Below, one piece after another: positions 35,569 to 45,228 of a stretch of DNA of 64,000 nt. The position numbers and the translations under genes are program-made. The first letter of the stretch is position 1. Each line of letters begins with the position of its first letter. The notes beneath the pieces are model-generated. The model did no database searches. It saw only the letters and a program-made list of their open reading frames with translations, and had not been told where the DNA came from. Origin of the DNA: an endosymbiont of unidentified scaly snail isolate Monju (lineage in GTDB: Bacteria; Pseudomonadota; Gammaproteobacteria; Chromatiales; Chromatiaceae); NCBI RefSeq assembly GCF_000801295.1, contig NZ_AP012978.1:2339001-2403000 (forward strand), in the 5' to 3' direction.

Positions 35569-36636
35569 TCACTCCTCTCCCTTGTTGGCGGCACGCTTGA
35601 CGGCGCTCACGGCGGCATGGGCGGCAACCGCGCCGCCCACCACGGCGGCCACGCCTCCACCCACGGCATCAGCGTTGCTCTCGATGCCGAACTGGTTGAT
35701 ATCGGTCAGACGGGCATACCAGGAACCCTTGTCCCAGAAGCCATCCTCGGAACAGCCGATGCAGCCGTGCCCGGCCTGGATGGGGAACGAGGTCCCTTCG
35801 TTCCAGCGAATGGTGGAACAGGCGTTGTAGGTGGTCGGCCCCTTGCAGCCCATCTTGTACAGGCAGTAGCCCTTGCGCGCGCCCTCGTCGTCCCAGGACT
35901 CGACGAACTGGCCGGCGTCGAAATGCGGCCGGCGGTAGCAGTTGTCGTGGATGCGCTGGCTGTAGAACATCTTGGGCCGCCCCTGGCGGTCCAGTTCGGG
36001 CATGCGCTCGAAGGTGAGCATGTAGGTGACCACCGCGGTCATCACCTCGGCGATGGGCGGGCAGCCCGGCACCTTGATGATCGGCTTGTCGGTGATGACC
36101 TTGTGCACCGACGTGGCCCGCGTCGAGTTGGGCTTGGCCGCCTGCACGCAACCATAGGACGCGCACGACCCCCAGGAGATGATGGCCTTGCAGTGCTCGG
36201 TCGCGTAACGCAGCTGTTCGACGAAGGGCTTGCCGCCGACGATGCAATACATGCCGTCTTCGTTGAGCGGCGGATTACCCTCGACCGCCACGATGTAGTT
36301 GCCCTTGTACTTCTCGACGATCTCATCGACGATGGCCTCGGCCTGGTGCCCGGACGCCGCCATGATGGTGTCGTCGTAGTCCAGCGAGACCATGGACAGG
36401 ATCACGTCCTTGGCCAGGGGGTGGGCCGAACGGATGAACGACTCGGAACAGCAGGTGCATTCAAGACCGTGCAGCCAAAGGATGGGAATGCGCGGCTTGT
36501 TCTCCATCGCGTGGGCGATCTTGCCGGCGAACTCCGGCCCCAGCCCCAGTGCCGCAGCGGTGAGACTGCAGAACTTGAGGAAACTGCGTCGGGATATCCC
36601 TTGCCGCCGCATCACTTCGTAAAAGGTTTCGGTCAT
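35569..36636 (-). CDS. hupS: [NiFe]-hydrogenase small subunit, O2-tolerant signature, Tat-exported
   Basis: 355 residues. A twin-Arg signal (Arg16-Arg17 in SRRSFLKF) exports the folded HupSL heterodimer. The proximal cluster region reads [11 protein letters not shown], with the extra Cys beyond the usual CxxC, and a second extra Cys is in [10 protein letters not shown]. These six cysteines mark the [4Fe-3S] cluster of O2-tolerant enzymes. The medial and distal cluster region is [10 protein letters not shown] to CIGCSED. The C-terminal membrane helix is [20 protein letters not shown]. First gene of the operon, behind a sigma-54-like promoter. Confidence 0.97.
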   Translation of the reverse strand: MTETFYEVMRRQGISRRSFLKFCSLTAAALGLGPEFAGKIAHAMENKPRIPILWLHGLECTCCSESFIRSAHPLAKDVILSMVSLDYDDTIMAASGHQAEAIVDEIVEKYKGNYIVAVEGNPPLNEDGMYCIVGGKPFVEQLRYATEHCKAIISWGSCASYGCVQAAKPNSTRATSVHKVITDKPIIKVPGCPPIAEVMTAVVTYMLTFERMPELDRQGRPKMFYSQRIHDNCYRRPHFDAGQFVESWDDEGARKGYCLYKMGCKGPTTYNACSTIRWNEGTSFPIQAGHGCIGCSEDGFWDKGSWYARLTDINQFGIESNADAVGGGVAAVVGGAVAAHAAVSAVKRAANKGEE

Positions 36637-36691
36637 CGCTTGGATTCCTCCGGATTCTCGGTTCGGTACCCCCTTTGGGTCGCTTTGGCCT

Positions 36692-36707
36692 TTCAAAACC
36701 CGTGCCA
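36692..36707 (-). promoter_or_regulatory. Candidate sigma-54 promoter of hupSLC
   Basis: Minus-strand TGGCACG, 4 bases, TTGAA: the -24 box is perfect and the -12 box has TTGAA instead of TTGC(A/T), a single mismatch. About 55 bases separate it from the hupS ATG. A sigma-54 promoter fits the presence of the NtrC-family regulator HupR in the divergent operon. Confidence 0.65.
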
Positions 36708-36764
36708 ACAGAAAAAATCTGATATAAAACCGCTACTTGCCATCCTCTCTCCAAAACTTCCGGC

Positions 36765-36776
36765 GACAAATTTGTC
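36765..36776. promoter_or_regulatory. Palindromic upstream activating site candidate
   Basis: GACAAATTTGTC is a perfect 12-bp palindrome, extended to 18 bp with one mismatched pair (GGYGACAAATTTGTCRCC). It lies about 65 bases upstream of the -24 box of hupSLC, a normal distance for an NtrC-type activator such as HupR. It also lies about 200 bases from the divergent promoter. Binding by HupR is inferred. Confidence 0.45.
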
Positions 36777-36873
36777 ACCCTCCCTGTCCACCACCCGCCC
36801 GCGATGGAAAGTCCGCTTCCAATGGCGACCAATCACTCCAGAGCGTCCCCACGCCTGCCACTTCAGCCAATGA

Positions 36874-36894
36874 ACCGGAAGGATTTCTTCCGGT
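36874..36894. promoter_or_regulatory. Second inverted repeat in the divergent hydrogenase promoter region
   Basis: ACCGGAAG and CTTCCGGT, 8-bp perfect arms with a GATTT spacer. No T tract follows, so an activator or repressor site is more likely than a terminator. It is about 80 bases upstream of the plus-strand sigma-54-like promoter. The rest of 36637-37025 has no gene. Confidence 0.4.
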
Positions 36895-36969
36895 CAAAAC
36901 ACCCCGATGAACAGCGATCGCGGCCAAAACGACAGAAAAGCTGCCGCCTGCGCTGCACTCGACCCCAGT

Positions 36970-36985
36970 TGGCCCAGCTCTTGCT
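36970..36985 (+). promoter_or_regulatory. Candidate sigma-54 promoter of the accessory operon
   Basis: TGGCCCA, GCTC, TTGCT: the invariant GG (36971-36972) and GC (36983-36984) are ten bases apart, as sigma-54 needs. Transcription would start near 36997, about 30 bases before the hupD ATG. Together with the minus-strand site it makes the 389-base gap a divergent, HupR-type control region. Confidence 0.6.
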
Positions 36986-37025
36986 CACAACTGAGACACC
37001 CGCCGTAAAGCAAACGACCACCGAC

Positions 37026-37730
37026 ATGAACGAACCGACAGACAAGCAGGTACTGATTCTCGGCATCGGCAACATCCTCTGGGCCGACGAGGGTTTCGGC
37101 GTACGTGCGGTCGAGACGCTCAACCAGCGCTACACCTTCGCCGACAACGTCACCCTGATGGATGGCGGCACCCAGGGCATCTACCTGGTCCAGCACGTGC
37201 AGTCCGCCGATTACCTGGTGGTGTTCGACGCCATCGACTACGGCCTGCCCCCGGGCACCCTGAAATGCATCGAGGATGACGCGGTGCCGCAATTCATGGG
37301 CGCCAAGAAGATGAGCCTGCACCAGACCGGCTTCCAGGAAGTGCTGGCGATGGCGCAACTGCTCGGCGACTATCCCGAGCGCCTGCTGCTGGTCGGGGTG
37401 CAGCCCAAAGAACTCGAAGACTACGGCGGGAGCCTGCGCCCCGTGGTGCGCGCGCAGATCGAACCGGCCATCGAAGCCGCACTGGACTGGCTGGGCGCGC
37501 TCGGCGTCGTCGCCCGGCCGCGCGCCACCCCGCTGCCCGAGGATGCGCGCCTGACCCCGCCGCAGATCGATCTCGAACCCTACGAGCGCGACCGCCCACC
37601 GGAAGAGGCCGCGCCGCGTCTCGGCGATGCCCGCATCCTCGCGCGCGACGACGTGCGCTTCGACCCCAAACCTGTCGAATTCGACGGCCCACGCCTGAGC
37701 GTGTGCATAGACCACCGGAGAGACGACTGA
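37026..37730 (+). CDS. hupD: Hydrogenase maturation endopeptidase
   Basis: 234 residues. Cleaves the C-terminal extension of HupL after nickel insertion. The family start ILGIGNILWADEGFGVRAVE includes the metal-sensing Glu/Asp, then LMDGGTQGIYLVQHVQ and VVFDAIDYGLPPG with the second acidic residue; the His ligand lies in SLHQTGFQEVL. The C-terminal ~50 residues are an unusual Pro/Arg-rich tail (RPRATPLPEDARLTP onward). ATG 37026 has no strong Shine-Dalgarno. Its stop overlaps hupF. Confidence 0.95.
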   Translation: MNEPTDKQVLILGIGNILWADEGFGVRAVETLNQRYTFADNVTLMDGGTQGIYLVQHVQSADYLVVFDAIDYGLPPGTLKCIEDDAVPQFMGAKKMSLHQTGFQEVLAMAQLLGDYPERLLLVGVQPKELEDYGGSLRPVVRAQIEPAIEAALDWLGALGVVARPRATPLPEDARLTPPQIDLEPYERDRPPEEAAPRLGDARILARDDVRFDPKPVEFDGPRLSVCIDHRRDD

Positions 37731-38062
37731 TGTGTATCGGCATCCCCATGCAGATCCTGCACAGCGAGGGCCTGCAGGCGACCTGCGTCCACCAGGGCGA
37801 GGAGCGCCAGATCGATCTCACCCTGGTCGGCGAGCAGCCGCCGGGCACCTGGGTGATGACCTTTCTCGACGCCGCGCGCGAGGTTATCGACGAGACCACA
37901 GCGCGCCAGAACTTGGCCGCCATCGAAGCGGTCGAACAGGTGATGCGTGGCCAAACCGCCGGCATCGAGGCCCTGTTCGCCGACCTGATCGACCGTGAAC
38001 CCGAACTGCCGCCGCATCTCGCCGCGCAAGTGCAACGACAGACCACCGAGGAGAACTCATGA
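37730..38062 (+). CDS. hupF: HypC-type hydrogenase chaperone
   Basis: 110 residues starting MCIGIPMQI, the HypC/HupF family hallmark with the N-terminal Cys2 that holds the Fe(CN)2CO unit or the large subunit. HupF is thought to protect HupL under O2. A second HypC is encoded at 49102, consistent with division of labour between a general and a HupL-specific chaperone. Confidence 0.93.
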   Translation: MCIGIPMQILHSEGLQATCVHQGEERQIDLTLVGEQPPGTWVMTFLDAAREVIDETTARQNLAAIEAVEQVMRGQTAGIEALFADLIDREPELPPHLAAQVQRQTTEENS

Positions 38063-38499
38063 ACCCGGCCACCGCCCACGCCGAATCCGCCACACCACCG
38101 CTGATCCAGCGCCTGATCGACGACTACGGCTACCCGATGCTCGGCGCCGCCGACATCGACGCCTTGCCCGCAGACGACCGAGTGAACGTGCTGTTCTTCA
38201 CCGAAGACCCGAAAAAATACCCCGAAACCCTGGATGTCGCGGTGGTATTGCCCGAACTGGTCGCCCACTACGGCGCGCGCCTGCACCCGGTCATCGTGGC
38301 CCGCGCCGACGAAAAGGCCCTGCAGGAGCGCTACGGTTTCGCCCAGTGGCCGACCCTGGTGTTCCTGCGCGGCCGCGACTACCTGGGCGCGATCAGCCGC
38401 ATCCAGGACTGGCACGTCTACCTGGAACGCATCGACGAACTGCTCACCGCCGAGCCGACCCGCCCGCCGGGGGTGGGCGTGCCGGTGGTCGGCGCCTGA
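38059..38499 (+). CDS. hupG: HyaE/HupG thioredoxin-like hydrogenase chaperone
   Basis: 146 residues with a thioredoxin fold lacking CXXC: NVLFFTEDPKKYPETLDVAVVLPEL, then GFAQWPTLVFLRGRDYLGAISRIQDW, where the cis-Pro of thioredoxins is kept. HyaE/HoxO members bind the Tat signal of the small subunit and prevent early export. Overlaps hupF by four bases. Confidence 0.9.
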   Translation: MNPATAHAESATPPLIQRLIDDYGYPMLGAADIDALPADDRVNVLFFTEDPKKYPETLDVAVVLPELVAHYGARLHPVIVARADEKALQERYGFAQWPTLVFLRGRDYLGAISRIQDWHVYLERIDELLTAEPTRPPGVGVPVVGA

Positions 38500-38522
38500 C
38501 GAACGCCCGGAGGAGGAACCCA

Positions 38523-39377
38523 ATGAAACCCATCGACATCCCCGTAGTCGGCATCGGCCCCGGCAGCCAACCCGACGACGGCGACCAATTCGAATTCATG
38601 AACATGCCGCGCGGCATGTTCCGGCACGACCTGATCAGCCTGCCCGAGCCCGAAGACATCGCCGATCTGCCGGCTGCGCGCCGCCTGCTGCTCGACCTGA
38701 AGGCAGCGATCGGCCACTACCGCTGCGGCGATCCGGCAATCCGCCTCGACATGAACGGCCTGGGGGCACGCGAACGCGACCTGCTCGCCCAGATCCTCGG
38801 CGAGGGCGAGGTCAGCATCACCGTCGAGCAGGACGGGCATCGCATCCAGATCCAGGAGTCGGTGCTCACCGGCGTGTGGCGGGTGCAGACCCTCGACGCC
38901 GGCAACCGCCTGCTCGACGACGCCCTGGAGATCGCCGATATCCCCGCGGCGGTGCGCAGCGCCCGCACGGCGGACGACCGCCACCTCGACACCTCGCTCG
39001 AAGGCCTGCCCGAGGGCGTACAGAACGCGCCCGCCCTGCTGGTGGAGATCTCCGACCAGCTCGCCTCGCATCAGCCCGGCGACCCGGCGCATGTCATCAA
39101 CCTCACCCTGCTGCCGCTCACCAATGAAGACCTGATCGTGCTCGGCGAACGCCTGGGCGCGGGGCCGGTGACCATCCTCTCGCGCGGCTACGGCAACTGC
39201 CGCATCGGCAGCACCGCCTTCCCCGGCCTGTGGTGGATCAAGTACTACAACTCGCAGGACGCGCTGATCCTCAACACCATCGAGATCGTGGACATCCCCT
39301 CGGTAGCGCTGGCCGCGCCCGAAGACATCGAAGCCCCGGCCGAGCGCGTGAACGAAATCGCGGAGCTCTACGCATGA
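38523..39377 (+). CDS. hupH: HupH/HyaF hydrogenase expression protein
   Basis: 284 residues. The C-terminal HupH domain is recognisable: LVEISDQLASHQPGDPAHVINLTLLPLTNEDL, then GPVTILSRGYGNCRIGSTAFPGLWWIKYYNSQD. With HupG it is needed for small-subunit maturation in O2-tolerant enzymes. Preceded by GGAGGAACCCA at ATG 38523 and coupled to the rubredoxin gene. Confidence 0.92.
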   Translation: MKPIDIPVVGIGPGSQPDDGDQFEFMNMPRGMFRHDLISLPEPEDIADLPAARRLLLDLKAAIGHYRCGDPAIRLDMNGLGARERDLLAQILGEGEVSITVEQDGHRIQIQESVLTGVWRVQTLDAGNRLLDDALEIADIPAAVRSARTADDRHLDTSLEGLPEGVQNAPALLVEISDQLASHQPGDPAHVINLTLLPLTNEDLIVLGERLGAGPVTILSRGYGNCRIGSTAFPGLWWIKYYNSQDALILNTIEIVDIPSVALAAPEDIEAPAERVNEIAELYA

Positions 39378-39595
39378 AAACCTTCGAAGGCTCCTACATG
39401 GGCGACAATACGCGCATCCCTGACGATGCGCGCATGGAGTGCAAAGTCTGCTGGTACGTCTATGACCCCGCCGAGGGGGACGACTACTGGCAGATCCCAC
39501 CCGGCACGCCCTTCAGCCAGCTCCCCGATCACTGGCGCTGCCCGCAATGCGAGGGCGCCCGTGAGCAATTCATGGTGATCCTGGAGGACCGATGA
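39374..39595 (+). CDS. hupI: Hydrogenase-associated rubredoxin
   Basis: 73 residues with both iron-binding knuckles: CKVCWYVYDPAEGD (about residue 23) and CPQCEGAREQF (about residue 55). HupI/HoxR rubredoxins supply or protect the special proximal cluster during aerobic assembly, which suits the O2-tolerant HupS here. Translationally coupled on both sides. Confidence 0.94.
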   Translation: MKTFEGSYMGDNTRIPDDARMECKVCWYVYDPAEGDDYWQIPPGTPFSQLPDHWRCPQCEGAREQFMVILEDR

Positions 39596-40110
39596 GCGGC
39601 ATGGCCAACACCCTGGCGGGCGGACTGGAGCGGGTGTTCACGCAGATCCAGGCACAACGCATGGACGGTGTGCCGGTGATCAACCCCCGGCTGCGGGTGC
39701 AGGCCGTCGGCTTCCATCCGCGCGACGGTGCCTTTCTCGGCGTGCTCATCACCCCCTGGTTCATGAACCTGGTGCTGTTGCCCGAAGAGGGCGACGGCTG
39801 GCAGGAGTTGCCGGTGGGCAGCACCGTGCGCCACCGCTTTCCTGCTGGCGAATACGACTTCATCGTCGGCCACGAGGAAGGGCTGGGGCGCTACCAGAGC
39901 TGCTCGCTGTTCTCCCCCATGTTCGAGCTCGCCGACATGGAGGCCGCGGTGGCCACCGCCGAGGCCGCGCTCGAGGCCCTGCTCGCCCCCGCCGAGGAGG
40001 CGCCCGAAGCAGCCACACCCACACCGGTCGAGACCGTGGTCGAACGCCGCCTGGAGCGCCCGGTGAGCCGCCGCGAGATGCTGCGTGGCCCGTTCAGCGG
40101 CGGAGAATGA
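39592..40110 (+). CDS. hupJ: HybE/HupJ family hydrogenase assembly chaperone
   Basis: 172 residues. The HybE domain covers MDGVPVINPRLRVQAVGF, LGVLITPWFMNLVLLP and YDFIVGHEEGLGRYQSCSLFSPMFE. The C-terminal part is a Glu/Ala-rich helix ending in PVSRREMLRG, which resembles a twin-Arg-like mimic, a curious similarity with the Tat motif SRRSFL. Overlaps the rubredoxin gene by four bases. Confidence 0.9.
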   Translation: MSGMANTLAGGLERVFTQIQAQRMDGVPVINPRLRVQAVGFHPRDGAFLGVLITPWFMNLVLLPEEGDGWQELPVGSTVRHRFPAGEYDFIVGHEEGLGRYQSCSLFSPMFELADMEAAVATAEAALEALLAPAEEAPEAATPTPVETVVERRLERPVSRREMLRGPFSGGE

Positions 40111-40114
40111 GAGA

Positions 40115-41209
40115 ATGAGCATGGCGCTGCACGACCAACACCTGCACTGCCAGCTGCACTGGGACGGGCACCGCGTCACCGGCGTGACCCTCCACTCCGG
40201 GCGCCTGTTGGAGGTTTCCCGGCTGTTCACGGGCCGCACCCCGGAAGAGGTGCTGACCCTGCTGCCACGGCTCTACACCCTCTGCGGCCAGGCACACGCC
40301 GCGGCAGCCCGGCTGGCGCTGTACCCCGACAGCCTCCCGGCGACCGAGACACGGCGCCGCGTACAGATCGAAAACCTGCGCGAGCACCTGCTCTATTTGT
40401 TCATGCACTGGCCCGAGGCCAGTGAGCAGACCCCGGCGGCCGGCGAGCTGGCCCCGGCGCTCGCCCTGGCCAGCCGCCAGCTCGCCACACCACACGAAAC
40501 CGGCACCCGGCGCGAACTGCTCACCTGGGTCGAGACGAACGTGCTCGGCATGCCGGCCGGCGACTTTCTGGCGCTCGATGACACCGGACTGCGCACCTGG
40601 GCGCTGCAAGAAAGCACCCTGCCCGCCCGCCTGCTGCGCGACACCCATGCGCTGCCTGTCGTTCCCGAACCCACAGTCCAGCCGTTGCGTCGCGACGACC
40701 TGGAGGCAGTGGCCCGGGCGCTCGCAGCAACCGATGCCGCACGCTTTGTCGCCTGCCCCGCGCTGGATGACGGCTGCCGCCACACCGGCCCAGCCACCGA
40801 GGAACCGCCAGCCGGGCCCGACACCCCGCTGCCTCCGCTGGGACGACATCTGGCCGCACGCCTGCGCACCCTGGCCCGCCTGTGCCGCAACCTGGCGTCC
40901 CCCGAAGCCGTGGACGACAGCCTGTTCCGCACCGCGGGACTGGCCTGCGCCGAGACCTCGCGCGGCCTGCTGGTGCATCACGCAAAGGTGACGGATGGCC
41001 GGGTGAGCGACTATCGCATCCTCGCGCCGACCGAGTGGAATTTCCATCCGCGCGGCCTGGCCGCGCGCTGGCTGGCACGCATCGAGACCGACGACCGCAC
41101 GACCCTGTACCGGCTGGCAGCCCGCATCGTGCGCGCTATCGATCCCTGCGTGGCTTTCGACATCGGCATCGACGAACCCGACACCCTGCCGGAGGCCGCC
41201 CATGCATGA
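40115..41209 (+). CDS. hupK: HupK/HoxV large-subunit-like scaffold
   Basis: 364 residues. Resembles the hydrogenase large subunit at the C-terminus (VSDYRILAPTEWNFHPRG, then IDPCVAFDIG) but lacks the complete CxxC ligand pairs, so it cannot hold a NiFe site. HoxV is thought to act as a transient scaffold for the Fe(CN)2CO group during aerobic maturation. ATG 40115 follows the hupJ stop by four bases; an earlier frame start is discarded. Confidence 0.9.
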   Translation: MSMALHDQHLHCQLHWDGHRVTGVTLHSGRLLEVSRLFTGRTPEEVLTLLPRLYTLCGQAHAAAARLALYPDSLPATETRRRVQIENLREHLLYLFMHWPEASEQTPAAGELAPALALASRQLATPHETGTRRELLTWVETNVLGMPAGDFLALDDTGLRTWALQESTLPARLLRDTHALPVVPEPTVQPLRRDDLEAVARALAATDAARFVACPALDDGCRHTGPATEEPPAGPDTPLPPLGRHLAARLRTLARLCRNLASPEAVDDSLFRTAGLACAETSRGLLVHHAKVTDGRVSDYRILAPTEWNFHPRGLAARWLARIETDDRTTLYRLAARIVRAIDPCVAFDIGIDEPDTLPEAAHA

Positions 41210-41543
41210 AATGTCACTGTGCGAGGGCATCGTGCAGGTCCTCGAGGACCAGGCCGAGGCCCAGCGCTATACCCGGGTCAAGCAGGTCTGGCTGGAGATC
41301 GGTACACTGGCCGGCGTCGAGATCGAGGCCATGCGCTTCAGCTTCGACGTGGTCACCCGGGGCACTCTGGCCGAACACGCGCAATTGCACATCATCGAGA
41401 CACCGGGACAGGGTTGGTGCCCGCCCTGTGCCAAGACCATCAGCATCTCCCAACGCCACGATCCCTGCCCCGACTGCGGCAGCTACCAGATCCAGGTCAC
41501 AGGCGGCGACGAGATGCGCATCAAGGAACTGGAGGTGGAATAA
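41202..41543 (+). CDS. hypA: Hydrogenase nickel insertion protein HypA
   Basis: 113 residues. Begins [11 protein letters not shown] with the nickel-binding His2-Glu3; the zinc site is two Cys pairs, CPPC (about residue 73) and CPDC (about residue 88). Delivers nickel with HypB. Overlaps hupK by eight bases. Confidence 0.95.
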   Translation: MHEMSLCEGIVQVLEDQAEAQRYTRVKQVWLEIGTLAGVEIEAMRFSFDVVTRGTLAEHAQLHIIETPGQGWCPPCAKTISISQRHDPCPDCGSYQIQVTGGDEMRIKELEVE

Positions 41544-41545
41544 CC

Positions 41546-42424
41546 ATGTGTACTGTCTGCGGCTGCGGCGACGGCGAAACCCGGATCGAGGGCGAGGAGC
41601 ATCGCCACGACGAAGGTCACGACCACGCCCATCAACATTCCCATGCCCACGACCACGCTCACGCTCATGATCACGGGCACGACCACCATCACTACGGGCA
41701 GGGGCCGGCGCGCGCGCACGCCCCCGGACTCAGCCAGGCACGCATGGTGCAGATCGAGCAGGACATCCTGTCCAAGAACGACCGCTACGCCGCGGCCAAC
41801 CGCGGCTGGCTGGCCGCGCGCGGGGTATTGGCGCTCAACCTGGTCTCCAGTCCCGGCGCGGGCAAGACCAGCCTGCTCACCCGCACCCTCGAGGATCTGC
41901 GCGAAGAGATCCCCATGAGCGTGATCGAGGGCGACCAGGAAACCGCCAATGACGCCGAGCGCATCCGTGCCACCGGCGCGCGCGCCATCCAGATCAACAC
42001 CGGCAAGGGTTGCCACCTGGATGCCCACCAGGTGGGACATGCACTCGAGCACCTCGACCCCGAAGCCGGCTCGGTGCTGTTCATCGAGAACGTCGGCAAC
42101 CTGGTCTGTCCCGCCGCCTTCGACCTGGGCGAGGCGCACAAGGTCGCCATCCTCTCGGTCACGGAGGGCGAGGACAAACCGATCAAGTATCCCGACATGT
42201 TCGCCGCCGCCGGGCTGCTGCTGCTCAACAAGATCGACCTGCTCCCGCATCTCGACTTCGACGTGGCGCGCTGCATCGAATACGCACGGCGCATCAACCC
42301 CGGCATCCAGGTCCTCCAGGTCTCGGCGCGCAGCGGCGAAGGCCTGGACGACTGGTACCGCTGGCTGCGCCTGCAACGCGAGGCGCGACAGATCGGCCAT
42401 GCGCCGACGGGAAGCGCAGCCTGA
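41546..42424 (+). CDS. hypB: Hydrogenase nickel insertion GTPase HypB
   Basis: 292 residues. N-terminal MCTVCGCG is the high-affinity nickel site; residues 19-49 are His-rich (18 His in about 30), a nickel store. Then a SIMIBI GTPase: Walker [12 protein letters not shown] (about residue 101), [15 protein letters not shown], the second metal site [13 protein letters not shown], and NKIDLLPH. The stop is one base from hupR. Confidence 0.97.
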   Translation: MCTVCGCGDGETRIEGEEHRHDEGHDHAHQHSHAHDHAHAHDHGHDHHHYGQGPARAHAPGLSQARMVQIEQDILSKNDRYAAANRGWLAARGVLALNLVSSPGAGKTSLLTRTLEDLREEIPMSVIEGDQETANDAERIRATGARAIQINTGKGCHLDAHQVGHALEHLDPEAGSVLFIENVGNLVCPAAFDLGEAHKVAILSVTEGEDKPIKYPDMFAAAGLLLLNKIDLLPHLDFDVARCIEYARRINPGIQVLQVSARSGEGLDDWYRWLRLQREARQIGHAPTGSAA

Positions 42425-42425
42425 G

Positions 42426-43924
<1,499 letters not shown>

Positions 43925-43925
<1 letters not shown>

Positions 43926-45228
43926 TGCACCGCAGCGAACCAGTCAATGACAGCACCACCTTCACCGAACTGGCCGACCAGGCCCTGTCCTCGGGCGGCC
44001 TGGGCGAAGAGGCCTGGGCGAAGAGGCCTGGGTCGAGGTCATCCGCCGCATGGACACCATCTATGCCGACCTGGTGCACTACCAGGTCGAACTCGAGCAC
44101 AAGAACGAGGAGCTCGAGGAGGCCCAGCACTTCATCGACTCGGTACTCTCGGCCATGTCCGACGTGCTGGTGGTGGCCGACATCAACGGCCGCATCCAGC
44201 GCGTCAACCAGGCCATGCTGGACATGACCGGCAAGCGCGCAGAGGAACTGCTCGAGCGGGACATCACCATCCTGTTCACCGGCGACTCGGTGAATATGGT
44301 GCGCGAGTTTCCGCAGAGGGTGCGCGACCATGCCATCACCGACTGCGAGGCCGAGATGCTCGGCGCCGATGGCGAGGCAGTGCCCATCGCCATCAACTGC
44401 AGCCCACGCTACGACAGCAACGGCGTGCTCTCCGGCATGGTCATCACCGGTCGTCAGCTCGGCGAGCTGCGCCGCGCCTACCGCGAGTTGCAGGACGCCC
44501 ACCAGCGCCTCAAGGATGCCCAGCGCCAACTGGTGCAATCCGAGAAGATGGCCTCGCTCGGCCGCCTGGTGGCCGGGGTCGCGCACGAGCTGAACAACCC
44601 CATCAGTTTCGTCTTCGGCAACATGCACGCACTCAAGCGCTACGAAGGCCGCCTGCTCAAGGACATCGGCCCCCTGATCGACGGCTCGCTCGAGGGCGCC
44701 GAGCGGGTCAGCACCATCGTGCAGAACCTGCGCCGCTTCGCCACGCCCAATCACCAGGGGCAGAACTGGTTCGACCTGAGCCGGCTGGTCGAGAACGCCG
44801 TCACCTGGGTAGCCAAGACCACGCGCACCACACCCGAACTGTACTTCGACATGCCCGAAGAACTGCCGGTGCACGGCAGCGAGGGCCATGTGCATCAGAT
44901 CCTGATCAACCTGGTGCAGAACGCCATCGACGCCATGGAGGACCTGCCGCAACCGCGGCTCGACATCCACGTGATCCGGCAGCCAAACCGCGTCGAGGTC
45001 CACATCCGCGACCACGGTCCCGGCATCCCCGAAGAACACCTGCTGCACATCTTCGATCCCTTCTTCACCACCAAGGAGATCGGCAAGGGCACCGGGCTGG
45101 GGCTGTACATCAGCTACGGCCTGGCCACCGAGCAGTGCGGCGGCGACCTGAGCGCAACCAACCATCCCGAAGGCGGCGCCGAGTTCGTGCTCTCCCTGCC
45201 GCTGGAACACGGAGGCACGAGCACATGA
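43925..45228 (+). pseudogene. hupT: H2-signalling sensor histidine kinase HupT/HoxJ, broken by a 14-bp tandem duplication
   Basis: ATG 43925 overlaps the hupR stop. The reading frame is lost at 44001-44028, where a 14-bp unit (TGGGCGAAGAGGCC) is present twice; removing one copy restores ...GEEAWVEVIRRMDTIYADLVHYQ and a 429-residue protein. The rest holds a PAS domain (about 75-180), the H-box VAGVAHELNNPISFV with the phospho-His, and the N and G boxes (INLVQNAID, DHGPGIP, GTGLGLY). A shorter start at ATG 44050 would keep the kinase core but lose about 40 N-terminal residues. HupT normally phosphorylates HupR when no H2 is sensed. Confidence 0.85.
44001..44028 (+). repeat. 14-bp perfect tandem duplication in hupT
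   Basis: TGGGCGAAGAGGCC twice in a row, then TGGG. The extra 14 bases change the reading frame by +2. No other gene in the cluster has such an insertion in that place. Confidence 0.9.

Noticed and set aside
33686-35830. 714-codon open frame on the plus strand opposite hupL
   Set aside because: It is antisense to an intact hydrogenase large subunit; long antisense frames arise from the GC-rich third positions. No domain is seen in its translation.
37294-38523. 409-codon minus-strand frame
   Set aside because: Shadow of hupD, hupF and hupG.
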